Positions 1-6,043 of a stretch of DNA of 6,182 nucleotides are shown piece after piece. Origin of the DNA: Candidatus Omnitrophota bacterium. GTDB taxonomy: Bacteria > Ratteibacteria > UBA8468 > B48-G9 > JAFGKM01. Made by a program: the position numbers and the translations under genes. Under the pieces are notes generated by a model that saw only the letters and a program-made list of their open reading frames with translations, searched no databases and had not been told where the DNA came from. The stretch is taken from positions 1-6,182 of the forward strand of contig JAMWCA010000078.1 of assembly GCA_023819545.1 (NCBI GenBank), read 5' to 3'. The first letter of the stretch is position 1, and each line of letters starts with the position of its first letter.

Positions 1-1064
1 CTTGTTGCACCTTTCCTATGAACATATAATTTCTTTTTATTTCCATTTACTGTGTGTGTCTCAAATTTACATATATTGTGAGCAACATCATAAACTGTTT
101 CTATGCCAAGTTTTTCAGCAGAAATTTTTAGAATCTTTTCAAATGTTTCACAAATCCAATAATATATTACTTGTCTATTTGCAAAAGCATAATTAGCTGC
201 ACATTTCATTGCTTTAAAATATTTTTGACCTTCTGGAGAACTTGCTGGTGCACAGGCAAGTTGCCTATCAGGAAGTTTAATCCCATATTTATGAACGACT
301 TTACCAAACATATCAAGAAAGTCATCACATATTTGATATCCAAAACCACGAGAACCAGTATGAACCATTATAGTAATTTGGCCTGGAAAAATCTTAAATT
401 TTTCGGCAATATCCTCATCATATACATTTATTACTTCTTGAATCTCAAGGAAATGGTTTCCAGAACCAAGAGTTCCTGATTGTTCAAGCCCTCTTTCATA
501 TGCTCTATCACTTATAACACTTGGGTCGGCTCCTTCAATACAACCATATTCTTCAATATTTTCTAAATCTTCTTTTTTACCATAACCATTTTCAATAGCC
601 CATCTTGCACCTTTAACACATACCTCTTCAAGTTGATTTCTCTTCAATATTAATTTTCCAGTGGAACCAACTCCAGAAGGAATATTATAAAAAAGAGCAT
701 CAACTAAATCTTTAAGTTTATTTTCTATATCTTTTTTTGTTAAATCTGTCCTTATCAATCTTACTCCACAATTTATATCATAACCTACAAATCCCGGAAC
801 AATTACACCTGACTCTTCATTAAAAGCACCAACTCCTCCAATTGGAGCACCATATCCCCAATGAACATCAGGCATTGCTAAACTATATTTAACTATTCCA
901 GGTAATCTTGCTACATTTGCTACTTGTTCAACTGCTTTATCCTCTATTGCTTTCTTTAATAATTTTTCAGATATAAAAATAACTCCTGGAACGCGCATAT
1001 CTTCAACTTTTGGTATAATCCACTTATACTCATTAATTTTTTCAACTTTTAATTTTTCTGACAT
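1..1064 (-). CDS. rtcB: RNA-splicing ligase RtcB (3' end cut off by window edge)
   Basis: RtcB joins RNA 2',3'-cyclic phosphate or 3'-phosphate ends to 5'-OH ends using GTP and Mn2+, in tRNA splicing or RNA repair. I translated 354 full codons. Family motifs are in order: PDVHWGYGAPIGG (residues 65-77), GYDINCGVR (94-102), GSGNHFLE (200-207), HTGSRGFG (235-242), DVAHN (326-330) and HRKGAT (349-354). Asp96, Cys99, His204, His235 and His329 fall where the family's metal-site residues sit. The HGAGR motif with the guanylylated histidine is beyond the left edge, so roughly the last quarter of a ~480-residue protein is missing. The start ATG (1062-1064) is supported by GGAG at 1071-1074 with a 6-nt spacer, and by the N-terminus aligning without extension. 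It has its own promoter and is probably transcribed separately from the preceding operon. Whether an archease gene follows cannot be seen. Confidence 0.96.
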   Translation of the reverse strand, partial: MSEKLKVEKINEYKWIIPKVEDMRVPGVIFISEKLLKKAIEDKAVEQVANVARLPGIVKYSLAMPDVHWGYGAPIGGVGAFNEESGVIVPGFVGYDINCGVRLIRTDLTKKDIENKLKDLVDALFYNIPSGVGSTGKLILKRNQLEEVCVKGARWAIENGYGKKEDLENIEEYGCIEGADPSVISDRAYERGLEQSGTLGSGNHFLEIQEVINVYDEDIAEKFKIFPGQITIMVHTGSRGFGYQICDDFLDMFGKVVHKYGIKLPDRQLACAPASSPEGQKYFKAMKCAANYAFANRQVIYYWICETFEKILKISAEKLGIETVYDVAHNICKFETHTVNGNKKKLYVHRKGAT

Positions 1065-1090
1065 TAATTTCTCCTTTTATAACAATTATT

Positions 1091-1118
1091 ATTATACCTT
1101 AATCCCTTTATTTGTTGA
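1091..1118 (-). promoter_or_regulatory. Probable sigma-70-type promoter of rtcB
   Basis: On the minus strand, TATAAT (1091-1096) matches the -10 consensus exactly. TCAACA (1113-1118), 16 bp upstream, matches 4 of 6 bases of the -35 box. Transcription would begin near 1084, giving a leader of about 20 nt that contains the GGAG ribosome binding site. It lies in the 135-bp gap between the KorC-type gene and rtcB. I see no convincing intrinsic terminator in that gap, so read-through from upstream is also possible. Confidence 0.5.
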
Positions 1119-1199
1119 AAGAAATTTATTATCAAAAGTAAAAATATTTATGAAATAAGTTTGTGATATGTGAAATAGCAATACAAAAGACCTAACAAT

Positions 1200-1766
1200 T
1201 TATTTTAATAATAAATTTTCCAGATAATTATACCCTTCTTTAATAGCAATTTTACATAGTTTTACTATATTCTCATTAGTGACCACTTTTTCTACTTCAC
1301 TTAAAAGAAAAGAATATCTAAAATCAAAAAATTTTTCAGATATTAATTTAGAAATAGCACCAGCAATAACCATATTTGCTATTCTTATGTCTCCAATTCT
1401 TTCTGCTGTTTCAGTTGCTGGTATTTCAAAAATTTTTTTATTCTTTTTTAAATTTTTTATTAATGAGGAATTTAAAATAATAAAAGAATCTTTTTTTAAG
1501 TAAGTTCTTAACATCTTGTAAGACATATCATTCAGAAACACTCCTATATCACAACTTTTGCTTAAAGGAGAGAAAATTTCCTGTTCTTTTGATATTGTAA
1601 CAAAACAATATATATATCCACCTCTCATTTCAGCACTATATGTTGGAAGACAACTCACTTCATATCCATTTTTCATACCTGCATAAGCAAGATGTTTACC
1701 AAGTGTTAAAATTCCTTGACCACCTGAACCACCTAATATTATTTTAACTCTATTTATAGTTTCCAT
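1200..1766 (-). CDS. 2-oxoacid:ferredoxin oxidoreductase gamma subunit (KorC/VorC-like), orphan
   Basis: A 188-residue cytosolic protein of the pyruvate/2-ketoisovalerate ferredoxin oxidoreductase gamma domain family. These enzymes decarboxylate a 2-oxoacid oxidatively to an acyl-CoA and reduce ferredoxin. Visible signatures are the glycine-rich GGSGGQG (12-18), LAYAGM (26-31), SAEMRGG (44-50, where KorC proteins usually read GPEMRGG), an SP pair after the ISKEQEIF strand (66-67), and the C-terminal core RIANMVIAGA (128-137). Length is normal and the reading frame is intact. The start overlaps the end of the URO-D-like gene by 17 nt, so translation is probably coupled. Ribosome binding is weak (GGGA about 6 nt upstream). 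In typical loci this gene follows the alpha and beta (TPP-binding) subunit genes, which are absent here. The protein must therefore pair with subunits encoded elsewhere, or act in some other context. The family call is firm; the substrate is unknown. IorB-type is less likely given the KorC-like LAYAGM and EMRGG segments. Confidence 0.9.
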   Translation of the reverse strand: METINRVKIILGGSGGQGILTLGKHLAYAGMKNGYEVSCLPTYSAEMRGGYIYCFVTISKEQEIFSPLSKSCDIGVFLNDMSYKMLRTYLKKDSFIILNSSLIKNLKKNKKIFEIPATETAERIGDIRIANMVIAGAISKLISEKFFDFRYSFLLSEVEKVVTNENIVKLCKIAIKEGYNYLENLLLK

Positions 1767-2703
1767 ATCTTTCCCAAACCTTTAGCATCAATAAATATCT
1801 TTCCAGTGGCATTCCTGTATAGATACAGTTTGATGTTGAAAAAATATATCCATAATTAGGCATTCCGTTTTTCAAAGCGTATATACATGAATCAATCACT
1901 TGTTCTTCACTTCCTGTCTGAAGTAAACCACAATTTACATTTCCAATCAAACAAACTTTATCCCCGTATAATTCTTTAACAACTTTAATATCAACTCCTG
2001 CTTGGGGATCAAGGGAGTGTAAAGCATGTGGATTTGTCTGTATTAATTGGTCAATTATAGGCATTATATTCCCGTCTGTATGCTTAATTGTATAAAAATT
2101 CATATCTCTATAACCTTTTATTAATTTTGCAAGGTAAGGTGTAACAAATTCACTGAACATTGACGGGCTTAGAAAGGGACCTGAATTAAAACAATAATCA
2201 GAACATAAAGCAAATCCATCAAGATATGTTTTTCTATTTAAAATTTCTGCTCTATCAAGTGCTTTATTTACCATATCTTCTGCTTCGCTTTTTAATTTAT
2301 TAGGTTCATCAGCAATTCTTTGAACAAACTCTATCATTTTATCTCCAGAAGGAATTCCAAAAGTTGCATCACCATGTATCATAAGAAAATATTTATCACC
2401 TATAATTTCTCTTGTAAGGTCAATTAATTTTATTGTTTCTTCAATATTTCCAGGATTAGGGTGTAAAAATATAGCATCATGGTTAAATGTTTCTGCTGTT
2501 TTAATGTAAATCTCTACCATATCTTTTCTGTGAAGTTGTCTTTCTTTTTCTGTCATTTGTTCCCATTGAGAATAATTTCTATGTAAAGGATGAACTTTGC
2601 CAAATGCTTCCATTGTTAAAAAAAATACAAGCTCAAAATGTGGAACTCTACCTGTTAAAGGTCTTCTTTCAAGCGCTGTTATAAATCGTTCTCTTTGAGT
2701 CAT
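1750..2703 (-). CDS. Uroporphyrinogen decarboxylase (URO-D) superfamily protein, methyltransferase-like
   Basis: A 317-residue soluble protein with the fold family shared by HemE and the MtaA/MtbA-type cobamide methyltransferases. It opens with the family's RERFITALERRP segment (4-15) followed by RVPHFE (19-24). It has FLSPSMFSEFVTPYL (177-191), KHTDGNI (207-213), a GNVNCG strand end (254-259) and STSNC (289-293). It lacks the MRQAGR segment of true HemE, so haem synthesis is unlikely. The HxC...C zinc-ligand pattern of MtaA-type enzymes reads here as His208-x-Asp210 with Cys293 as the distant cysteine, so metal binding is possible but altered. Start ATG lies 6 nt after the stop of the DUF6784-type gene, with AGGA about 11 nt upstream. 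It overlaps the KorC-type gene by 17 nt, so it is part of one operon. No corrinoid protein is encoded nearby. The substrate is unknown; a methyl-transfer role is inference from family only. Confidence 0.88.
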   Translation of the reverse strand: MTQRERFITALERRPLTGRVPHFELVFFLTMEAFGKVHPLHRNYSQWEQMTEKERQLHRKDMVEIYIKTAETFNHDAIFLHPNPGNIEETIKLIDLTREIIGDKYFLMIHGDATFGIPSGDKMIEFVQRIADEPNKLKSEAEDMVNKALDRAEILNRKTYLDGFALCSDYCFNSGPFLSPSMFSEFVTPYLAKLIKGYRDMNFYTIKHTDGNIMPIIDQLIQTNPHALHSLDPQAGVDIKVVKELYGDKVCLIGNVNCGLLQTGSEEQVIDSCIYALKNGMPNYGYIFSTSNCIYTGMPLERYLLMLKVWERYGNYK

Positions 2704-2709
2704 CTTTAA

Positions 2710-3075
2710 TTATCCTAAGGTAAAAGCAATTGATGTCTTTGTTACCCAGCTTACAAAAATCCATAACCCTGCAGTTACAAAAATACCACATATCATTCCA
2801 AGAAAGAAAATTTTACTTTCAGAATATACTTTATTCCCACCATATTTTAATATAACTGTTTTTATCACCCATGCAATAAAAACCGAAAACCATGTATGAA
2901 AAACAGGGTGAGGTATTCCAATTGCAAGTCCAATTGGAGATAAAGGCCAACCAGGAATTCTACTTCTTGCCAGTAGTAACAAAAACATTAAAAAAGCACC
3001 GATAACAGAAAAAAGAAATTGTTTTTTCCCAAATGTAATAGGTTCTTTAATAATATTTATAATATAACTTGCCAT
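2710..3075 (-). CDS. C-terminal fragment of a DUF6785/DUF6784-type membrane protein
   Basis: A 121-residue hydrophobic protein with about three membrane segments (roughly 19-37, 60-77 and 89-110). The sequence RIPGWPLSPIGLAIG (39-53), then a WFS-FIAW helix (62-69), KYGG (77-80), and a final FFLGMICG helix (90-97) are what I know as the C-terminal DUF6784 domain. That domain normally ends a polytopic, OPT-transporter-like protein of some 600 residues. Here it begins in a different frame from the preceding N-terminal fragment and overlaps it by 19 nt. The ATG (3073-3075) is the first possible start after an in-frame TAA at 3094-3096. A Shine-Dalgarno-like AAGGGAG (3087-3093) stands 11 nt upstream, so separate translation is plausible. 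It precedes the URO-D-like gene by 6 nt. Function is unknown; transport is only suspected. It may be a remnant rather than a working gene. Confidence 0.75.
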   Translation of the reverse strand: MASYIINIIKEPITFGKKQFLFSVIGAFLMFLLLLARSRIPGWPLSPIGLAIGIPHPVFHTWFSVFIAWVIKTVILKYGGNKVYSESKIFFLGMICGIFVTAGLWIFVSWVTKTSIAFTLG

Positions 3076-3803
3076 AAAATTAGTTGCTCCCTTTTATACA
3101 ATAATGATGAGCGGAAAAAAGAAAAAAGTTTTGACAATCCATTTAAAGAATAAAAAAGAAATGGAATTAAAAAACCTATCCAGAAAATTTTTTCTTTATA
3201 AATAGGTCTCTCTTTTTTTAACATCTCACTTGGTAATTCTGTCAAAGGATATATCAATCTTTCTTTTTCAATCCAATGTTTGCTAAGCATAATGATTAAA
3301 AAAATTGAAAGTAAATAAAATGCGATTATAAAAGAAAACCAGTTGGTAAGTGGGAGTATCCATTCATTCCATGGAATTTTCATATTTTTTGGAAGTCCTT
3401 CATATAAATACCATATAGCATTGTAGTTTTTTGGAAAAAGATGTTTTGGTAAATGAGGATGTATTAATTGGTCCCATTGGTTCACAGGAGTTGCATAATA
3501 AAAAATCCCACCAAGAAGTCCTATTAAATTCATAGTAAATCCCCATGAAGGTATAGCACAAGCAACAATCATCATAATATATATTGTTATTAATTCCTGT
3601 GATGTCAAAAATAATTTTTTTAAAAATTTTTTATTAAATTGATTTATAAGAAAAACTAATATGAAAAAGAAGAAAACAGCCCAACCTGTTGAATAATCAG
3701 CAGCCATTGGAGAACCATGAATATAAAGGACATCTAATGGCTCAAAAATCCCAATTAATATACAAAAAATTGCACCTAAAATAATAGACCTTAAAGTAAT
3801 CAT
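3057..3803 (-). CDS. N-terminal fragment of a DUF6785-type polytopic membrane protein
   Basis: A 248-residue membrane protein with about five or six hydrophobic helices (roughly 5-22, 41-55, 70-88, 151-173 and 205-222, possibly one near 92-104). The segment HWIEKERLIYPLTELPSEM (176-194) and the later LNGLSKLF (220-227) resemble the N-terminal half of the DUF6785 family, OPT-transporter-like proteins of unknown function. The match to the family ends near residue 230. The last ~18 residues look like out-of-frame read-through before a TAA at 3057-3059. About 200-250 residues that the family normally has between this point and the DUF6784 domain are absent, and that domain follows in another frame. 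ATG 3801-3803 is chosen because the N-terminal helix begins there and no other Met precedes residue 33. There is no Shine-Dalgarno sequence. A perfect promoter lies immediately upstream. It leads an operon with the DUF6784-type, URO-D-like and KorC-type genes. Confidence 0.75.
   Translation of the reverse strand: MITLRSIILGAIFCILIGIFEPLDVLYIHGSPMAADYSTGWAVFFFFILVFLINQFNKKFLKKLFLTSQELITIYIMMIVACAIPSWGFTMNLIGLLGGIFYYATPVNQWDQLIHPHLPKHLFPKNYNAIWYLYEGLPKNMKIPWNEWILPLTNWFSFIIAFYLLSIFLIIMLSKHWIEKERLIYPLTELPSEMLKKERPIYKEKIFWIGFLIPFLFYSLNGLSKLFSFFRSSLLYKREQLILWQVIL
3087..3093 (-). promoter_or_regulatory. Shine-Dalgarno-like site before the DUF6784-type fragment
   Basis: AAGGGAG on the minus strand stands 11 nt before the ATG at 3073-3075. 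The spacing is long but usable. It sits inside the tail of the preceding fragment, after an in-frame TAA (3094-3096) that rules out an upstream extension. This supports the internal ATG as a real start, although the motif could be chance in purine-rich coding DNA. Confidence 0.4.
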
Positions 3804-3811
3804 AAAAAAAA

Positions 3812-3839
3812 ATTATATTTAAAATTCTAATTTTGTCAA
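3812..3839 (-). promoter_or_regulatory. Consensus sigma-70-type promoter of the DUF6785/URO-D/KorC operon
   Basis: On the minus strand, TTGACA (3834-3839) and TATAAT (3812-3817) both match the consensus in all six positions, with a 16-bp spacer. An 8-nt run of T (3811-3804) separates the -10 box from the ATG at 3803. The A of that ATG is the first purine at a normal start distance, so the transcript is predicted to begin at or within about two bases of the start codon and to lack a leader. It sits in the 57-bp gap after yidC and makes the accessory operon independent of the rpmH-yidC chain. Confidence 0.8.
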
Positions 3840-3860
3840 TCAGAGATATGTAAGAAAACT

Positions 3861-5402
3861 TTATTTTTTAATTCTTCTCTTTGAGAAATTTTTTGAAATT
3901 AAATATTGTTCAATCAAACTAGCAATGTTCATTGTGACCCAGTAAAGTAAAAGGCCTGATGGGAAATTGTAGAGAATGAAAAGGAACATCAATGGCATTA
4001 TTATAGTTAGGGATTTTTGACTTTGATCCGTTTGTGGAGTTAATTTTTGTTGAAAATAAGAAGTTATAGTCATCAAAATAGGTAGAATATTTATTGGGAA
4101 ATTGTTTATTTTAAATACAGTATCAGGCATTGAAAGGTCCTTTATCCATAAAATAAAACTCGCTCCTCTTAAAAACACAGAGTTTCTTAAAGCAAGAAAA
4201 AAGCCAATAAATATAGGAATTTGAATAATTGTAGGAAAACATCCTGCAAATGGATTTATATTATATTCTTTATATATATTCATAAGTTCTTTCTGTAACT
4301 GATAAGGATTATCTTTATACTTTTTCTGAACATCTTGTAAATAAGGTCTTAATTTCTGAAGTTGTTTCATAGAATATAAACTTTTTCTTGTTAATGGAAA
4401 AAATACAATTTTAACTATAAATGTTAGAACAACTATTGACCATCCCCAATTTGGAATAACTTTATGAATAGCATTTAATATAGAAAATAGAAATCTTCCC
4501 ATCGTTGCAAAAAAACCATGGCCAAAAATATCTTCTTTTATATAATTTCTTGCAACAAAATAATCAGATGGACCAGCATAAAATTTAAAATTATATTTTT
4601 TTTCTCCGTTTTTTTCAATTATAAAATTTTCCTCAATAAGATTAAGATTTAAAAATTTACCATTGCTTTCCAAAGTTATGGTTGATTTTTCTGACAAATA
4701 TATGAAAATAAGCGAGTATCTTGAAGAAAAACCAACCCAATTACAATTCTTATAATATTTTTCTCCTTTTACTTTATATGGGTCAATAAAGATAGGAAGT
4801 TTATTTATTCCAACTATTATTTTTGACGGGATATAACTTCTATGTGTTCCAATATCAATTAAATTAATTTTAATGATTTGATTTTTATAATTTTTCAGTT
4901 CAATATCTCTGTTTGTCTTATTTTTAAAACTTTCTTCATAATGAAAGATATAGTCATTTTCAGGAATTAAAAATTTTTTAAGATAATAAAATTCAGAACT
5001 ATCTTTTGCTAAAAGGAGTTGATTATTTAAAATTTTTATATCATAATCATTTTCAGAAAAAGTAATAGGATTGTAAAAAATTAAAATTCCTTCATTTAAA
5101 GAGAAAAACTTCTCTTTTTCTCTTAAAAATTTTTTTAAACCAATTTCTTTAATATATCCATATTTTTTATCAACCCTAAAATAATAAGAAAAATTTTCAA
5201 ATTCATAACTTCCACCTTCTAAAAGATTGGAAACCTCTGTTTTTATTTGTTGAGTTGATTTTTCTTCTTGCTGGATTTGTTCAATTTTTGTCGTTTGTCT
5301 ATAAGGATACTTTGATTGTTGGATTTTAGTGAAAATAAATATTATTATAATTGAAAGTGTAAAAGCTATTAATAATCTTGTTTCTTCTCTTATTTTATCC
5401 AT
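3861..5402 (-). CDS. yidC: Membrane protein insertase YidC (Gram-negative type)
   Basis: YidC inserts and folds inner-membrane proteins, alone or with SecYEG. This 513-residue protein has the full Gram-negative layout: an N-terminal membrane anchor (about 10-26), a glutamine/lysine-rich linker, a long extramembrane P1 domain (about 60-290), then the conserved Oxa1/YidC insertase core (about 300-500). In the core I see NWGWSIVVLTFIV (318-330), PLTRKSLYSMKQLQKL (336-351), NPFAGCFPTIIQIPIF (383-398), LWIKDLS (418-424), TSYFQQKLTP (447-456) and FPSGLLLYW (480-488). Five core helices are visible. The groove arginine (R366 in E. coli) is replaced by Lys331, which keeps the charge. A short basic tail (KRRIKK) ends the protein. 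The start overlaps the end of yidD by 13 nt, so translation is likely coupled. Neither jag nor mnmE follows, unlike the common arrangement; a new promoter and a different operon begin 22 bp after the stop. Confidence 0.97.
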   Translation of the reverse strand: MDKIREETRLLIAFTLSIIIIFIFTKIQQSKYPYRQTTKIEQIQQEEKSTQQIKTEVSNLLEGGSYEFENFSYYFRVDKKYGYIKEIGLKKFLREKEKFFSLNEGILIFYNPITFSENDYDIKILNNQLLLAKDSSEFYYLKKFLIPENDYIFHYEESFKNKTNRDIELKNYKNQIIKINLIDIGTHRSYIPSKIIVGINKLPIFIDPYKVKGEKYYKNCNWVGFSSRYSLIFIYLSEKSTITLESNGKFLNLNLIEENFIIEKNGEKKYNFKFYAGPSDYFVARNYIKEDIFGHGFFATMGRFLFSILNAIHKVIPNWGWSIVVLTFIVKIVFFPLTRKSLYSMKQLQKLRPYLQDVQKKYKDNPYQLQKELMNIYKEYNINPFAGCFPTIIQIPIFIGFFLALRNSVFLRGASFILWIKDLSMPDTVFKINNFPINILPILMTITSYFQQKLTPQTDQSQKSLTIIMPLMFLFILYNFPSGLLLYWVTMNIASLIEQYLISKNFSKRRIKK

Positions 5403-5605
5403 TTTTCAATTGGGTCATAACCGCCTTTATTAAAAGGATGACATCTTAAAATCCTTTTTATACCTATAAAAATTCCTTTAAAACCCTTCTTTTCTATTGC
5501 CTGTATCATAAAATTAGAGCAACTTGGATAAAATCTACATATATTGCCTAATAGTGGAGAAAATAGAATCTGATAAACCCTAATTAATTTTATTATTAAT
5601 TTCAT
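5390..5605 (-). CDS. yidD: Membrane protein insertion efficiency factor YidD
   Basis: A small (71-residue) amphipathic protein that in other bacteria lies at the inner face of the cytoplasmic membrane and helps YidC-dependent insertion. Family signatures are clear: LIRVYQILFSPLLG (7-20), CRFYPSCS (23-30), an AIEKKGFKGI helix region (36-45), RILRCHP (51-57) and GGYDP (61-65). The three conserved cysteines are Cys23, Cys29 and Cys55. Length is normal for the shorter members. ATG 5603-5605 is embedded in the 3' end of rnpA (26-nt overlap) with only a weak purine-rich stretch upstream, so it is probably expressed by translational coupling. Its own 3' end overlaps yidC by 13 nt. The position between rnpA and yidC is the classic one for this gene. 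Confidence 0.97.
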   Translation of the reverse strand: MKLIIKLIRVYQILFSPLLGNICRFYPSCSNFMIQAIEKKGFKGIFIGIKRILRCHPFNKGGYDPIEKWIK

Positions 5606-5882
5606 CTTCAGTGATTCTTTCTATACTATTTTTTATCTTTGCTTCTGATTCTTCAATTATTCCTTTTTTAAAAATTATCAGAAAATCACCACTTTTAAAT
5701 TTTTTTCTTATTTTTTCCCTTATTATCCTCTTTAATCTATTTCTTTGACTTGGTTTACCTATCTTTGATGATGTAATAAAACCAATTTTTAAATCATTTC
5801 TTTTTTTAAAATATAGTATAAAATTATCAGTTTCAAATTTATCACCAGTTTTCAAAATTTCCATTATTTTCTTTTTTATCAT
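5580..5882 (-). CDS. rnpA: Ribonuclease P protein component RnpA
   Basis: The protein cofactor of RNase P, which binds the catalytic RNA and helps remove the 5' leader of pre-tRNAs. The RNR signature is plain: SQRNRLKRIIRE (45-56), preceded by KIGFITSSKIGK (32-43) and followed by the DFLIIFKKG strand (66-74). At 100 residues it is slightly short. The N-terminal helix (KKIMEILKTG, 4-13) lacks the arginine-rich lead-in and the usual phenylalanine that many homologues have. No other ATG, GTG or TTG lies between this ATG and an in-frame TAG inside rpmH, so the start is fixed. The ATG overlaps the rpmH stop codon as ATGA. Ribosome binding is weak (GGGAG about 15 nt upstream), pointing to termination-reinitiation from the strongly initiated rpmH. 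Confidence 0.96.
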   Translation of the reverse strand: MIKKKIMEILKTGDKFETDNFILYFKKRNDLKIGFITSSKIGKPSQRNRLKRIIREKIRKKFKSGDFLIIFKKGIIEESEAKIKNSIERITEDEINNKIN

Positions 5883-6013
5883 CCTGCAAGACGTTTTCTC
5901 CCTTTCTTTCTTCTATTGTTTATAATTTTCCTTCCGCTTTTAGTTGACATTCTTGCTAAAAATCCTATTTTCCTTTTTCTTTTTAATTTATGCGGTCTAA
6001 AAGTTATTGACAT
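5879..6013 (-). CDS. rpmH: Large ribosomal subunit protein bL34
   Basis: A 44-residue, strongly basic ribosomal protein of the 50S subunit. The family pattern is complete: FRPHKLKRKRKIGFLARM (5-22), STKSGRKII (23-31), then NRRKKGRKRL (33-42). It differs from common sequences at the very start, which reads MSITFRPH rather than the frequent MKRTYQPS. ATG 6011-6013 is supported by a strong GGAGGG (6019-6024) with a 5-nt spacer. It is the first gene of the rpmH-rnpA-yidD-yidC chain and shares an ATGA overlap with rnpA. The gene upstream is surE rather than the common dnaA. Confidence 0.97.
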   Translation of the reverse strand: MSITFRPHKLKRKRKIGFLARMSTKSGRKIINNRRKKGRKRLAG

Positions 6014-6018
6014 ACCAA

Positions 6019-6024
6019 CCCTCC
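6019..6024 (-). promoter_or_regulatory. Strong ribosome binding site of rpmH
   Basis: GGAGGG on the minus strand, 5 nt before the rpmH ATG. It is the best Shine-Dalgarno match in the rpmH-yidC chain. The three downstream genes have weak sites and overlap their predecessors, so ribosome entry here probably sets much of the translation of the chain. Confidence 0.75.
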
Positions 6025-6043
6025 ATATTAACTTGAAAATATA

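Noticed and set aside
254..266. A perfect 13-bp palindrome, AGGCAA-G-TTGCCT.
   Set aside because: It lies within rtcB codons, is not followed by a T-run and is not repeated in the window, so chance in coding sequence is the best explanation.
2..479. Two plus-strand open frames (2-196 and 171-479).
   Set aside because: They lie antisense to rtcB, whose minus-strand product carries all expected motifs. Their translations look like nothing recognisable and have no ribosome binding sites.
1119..1199. A possible terminator or regulatory RNA between the KorC-type gene and rtcB.
   Set aside because: Only weak AT-rich imperfect pairings are present, and no known riboswitch or structured RNA pattern was recognised.
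1279..1503. A 74-codon plus-strand open frame.
   Set aside because: It is antisense to the KorC-type gene, low in complexity and without a ribosome binding site; a shadow of the real gene.
1750..2703. HemE, the haem-pathway uroporphyrinogen decarboxylase.
   Set aside because: The protein lacks the MRQAGR active-site segment near the N-terminus, has the HTDGN segment of the methyltransferase-like branch, and no haem genes are adjacent.
3114..3127. A T-TTT-TTC heptamer in the correct phase in the N-terminal DUF6785-type fragment, suggesting programmed -1 frameshifting into the DUF6784-type frame.
   Set aside because: The slip does enter the second frame, but that frame hits TAA at 3094-3096 about nine codons later, before the ATG at 3075. 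A full-length fusion cannot be made this way without a further change. T-runs are also common in this AT-rich DNA.
3818..3860. A possible terminator between yidC and the next operon.
   Set aside because: No stable GC-containing hairpin followed by a T-run is visible. The T-run before the ATG is preceded by promoter elements, not by a stem.
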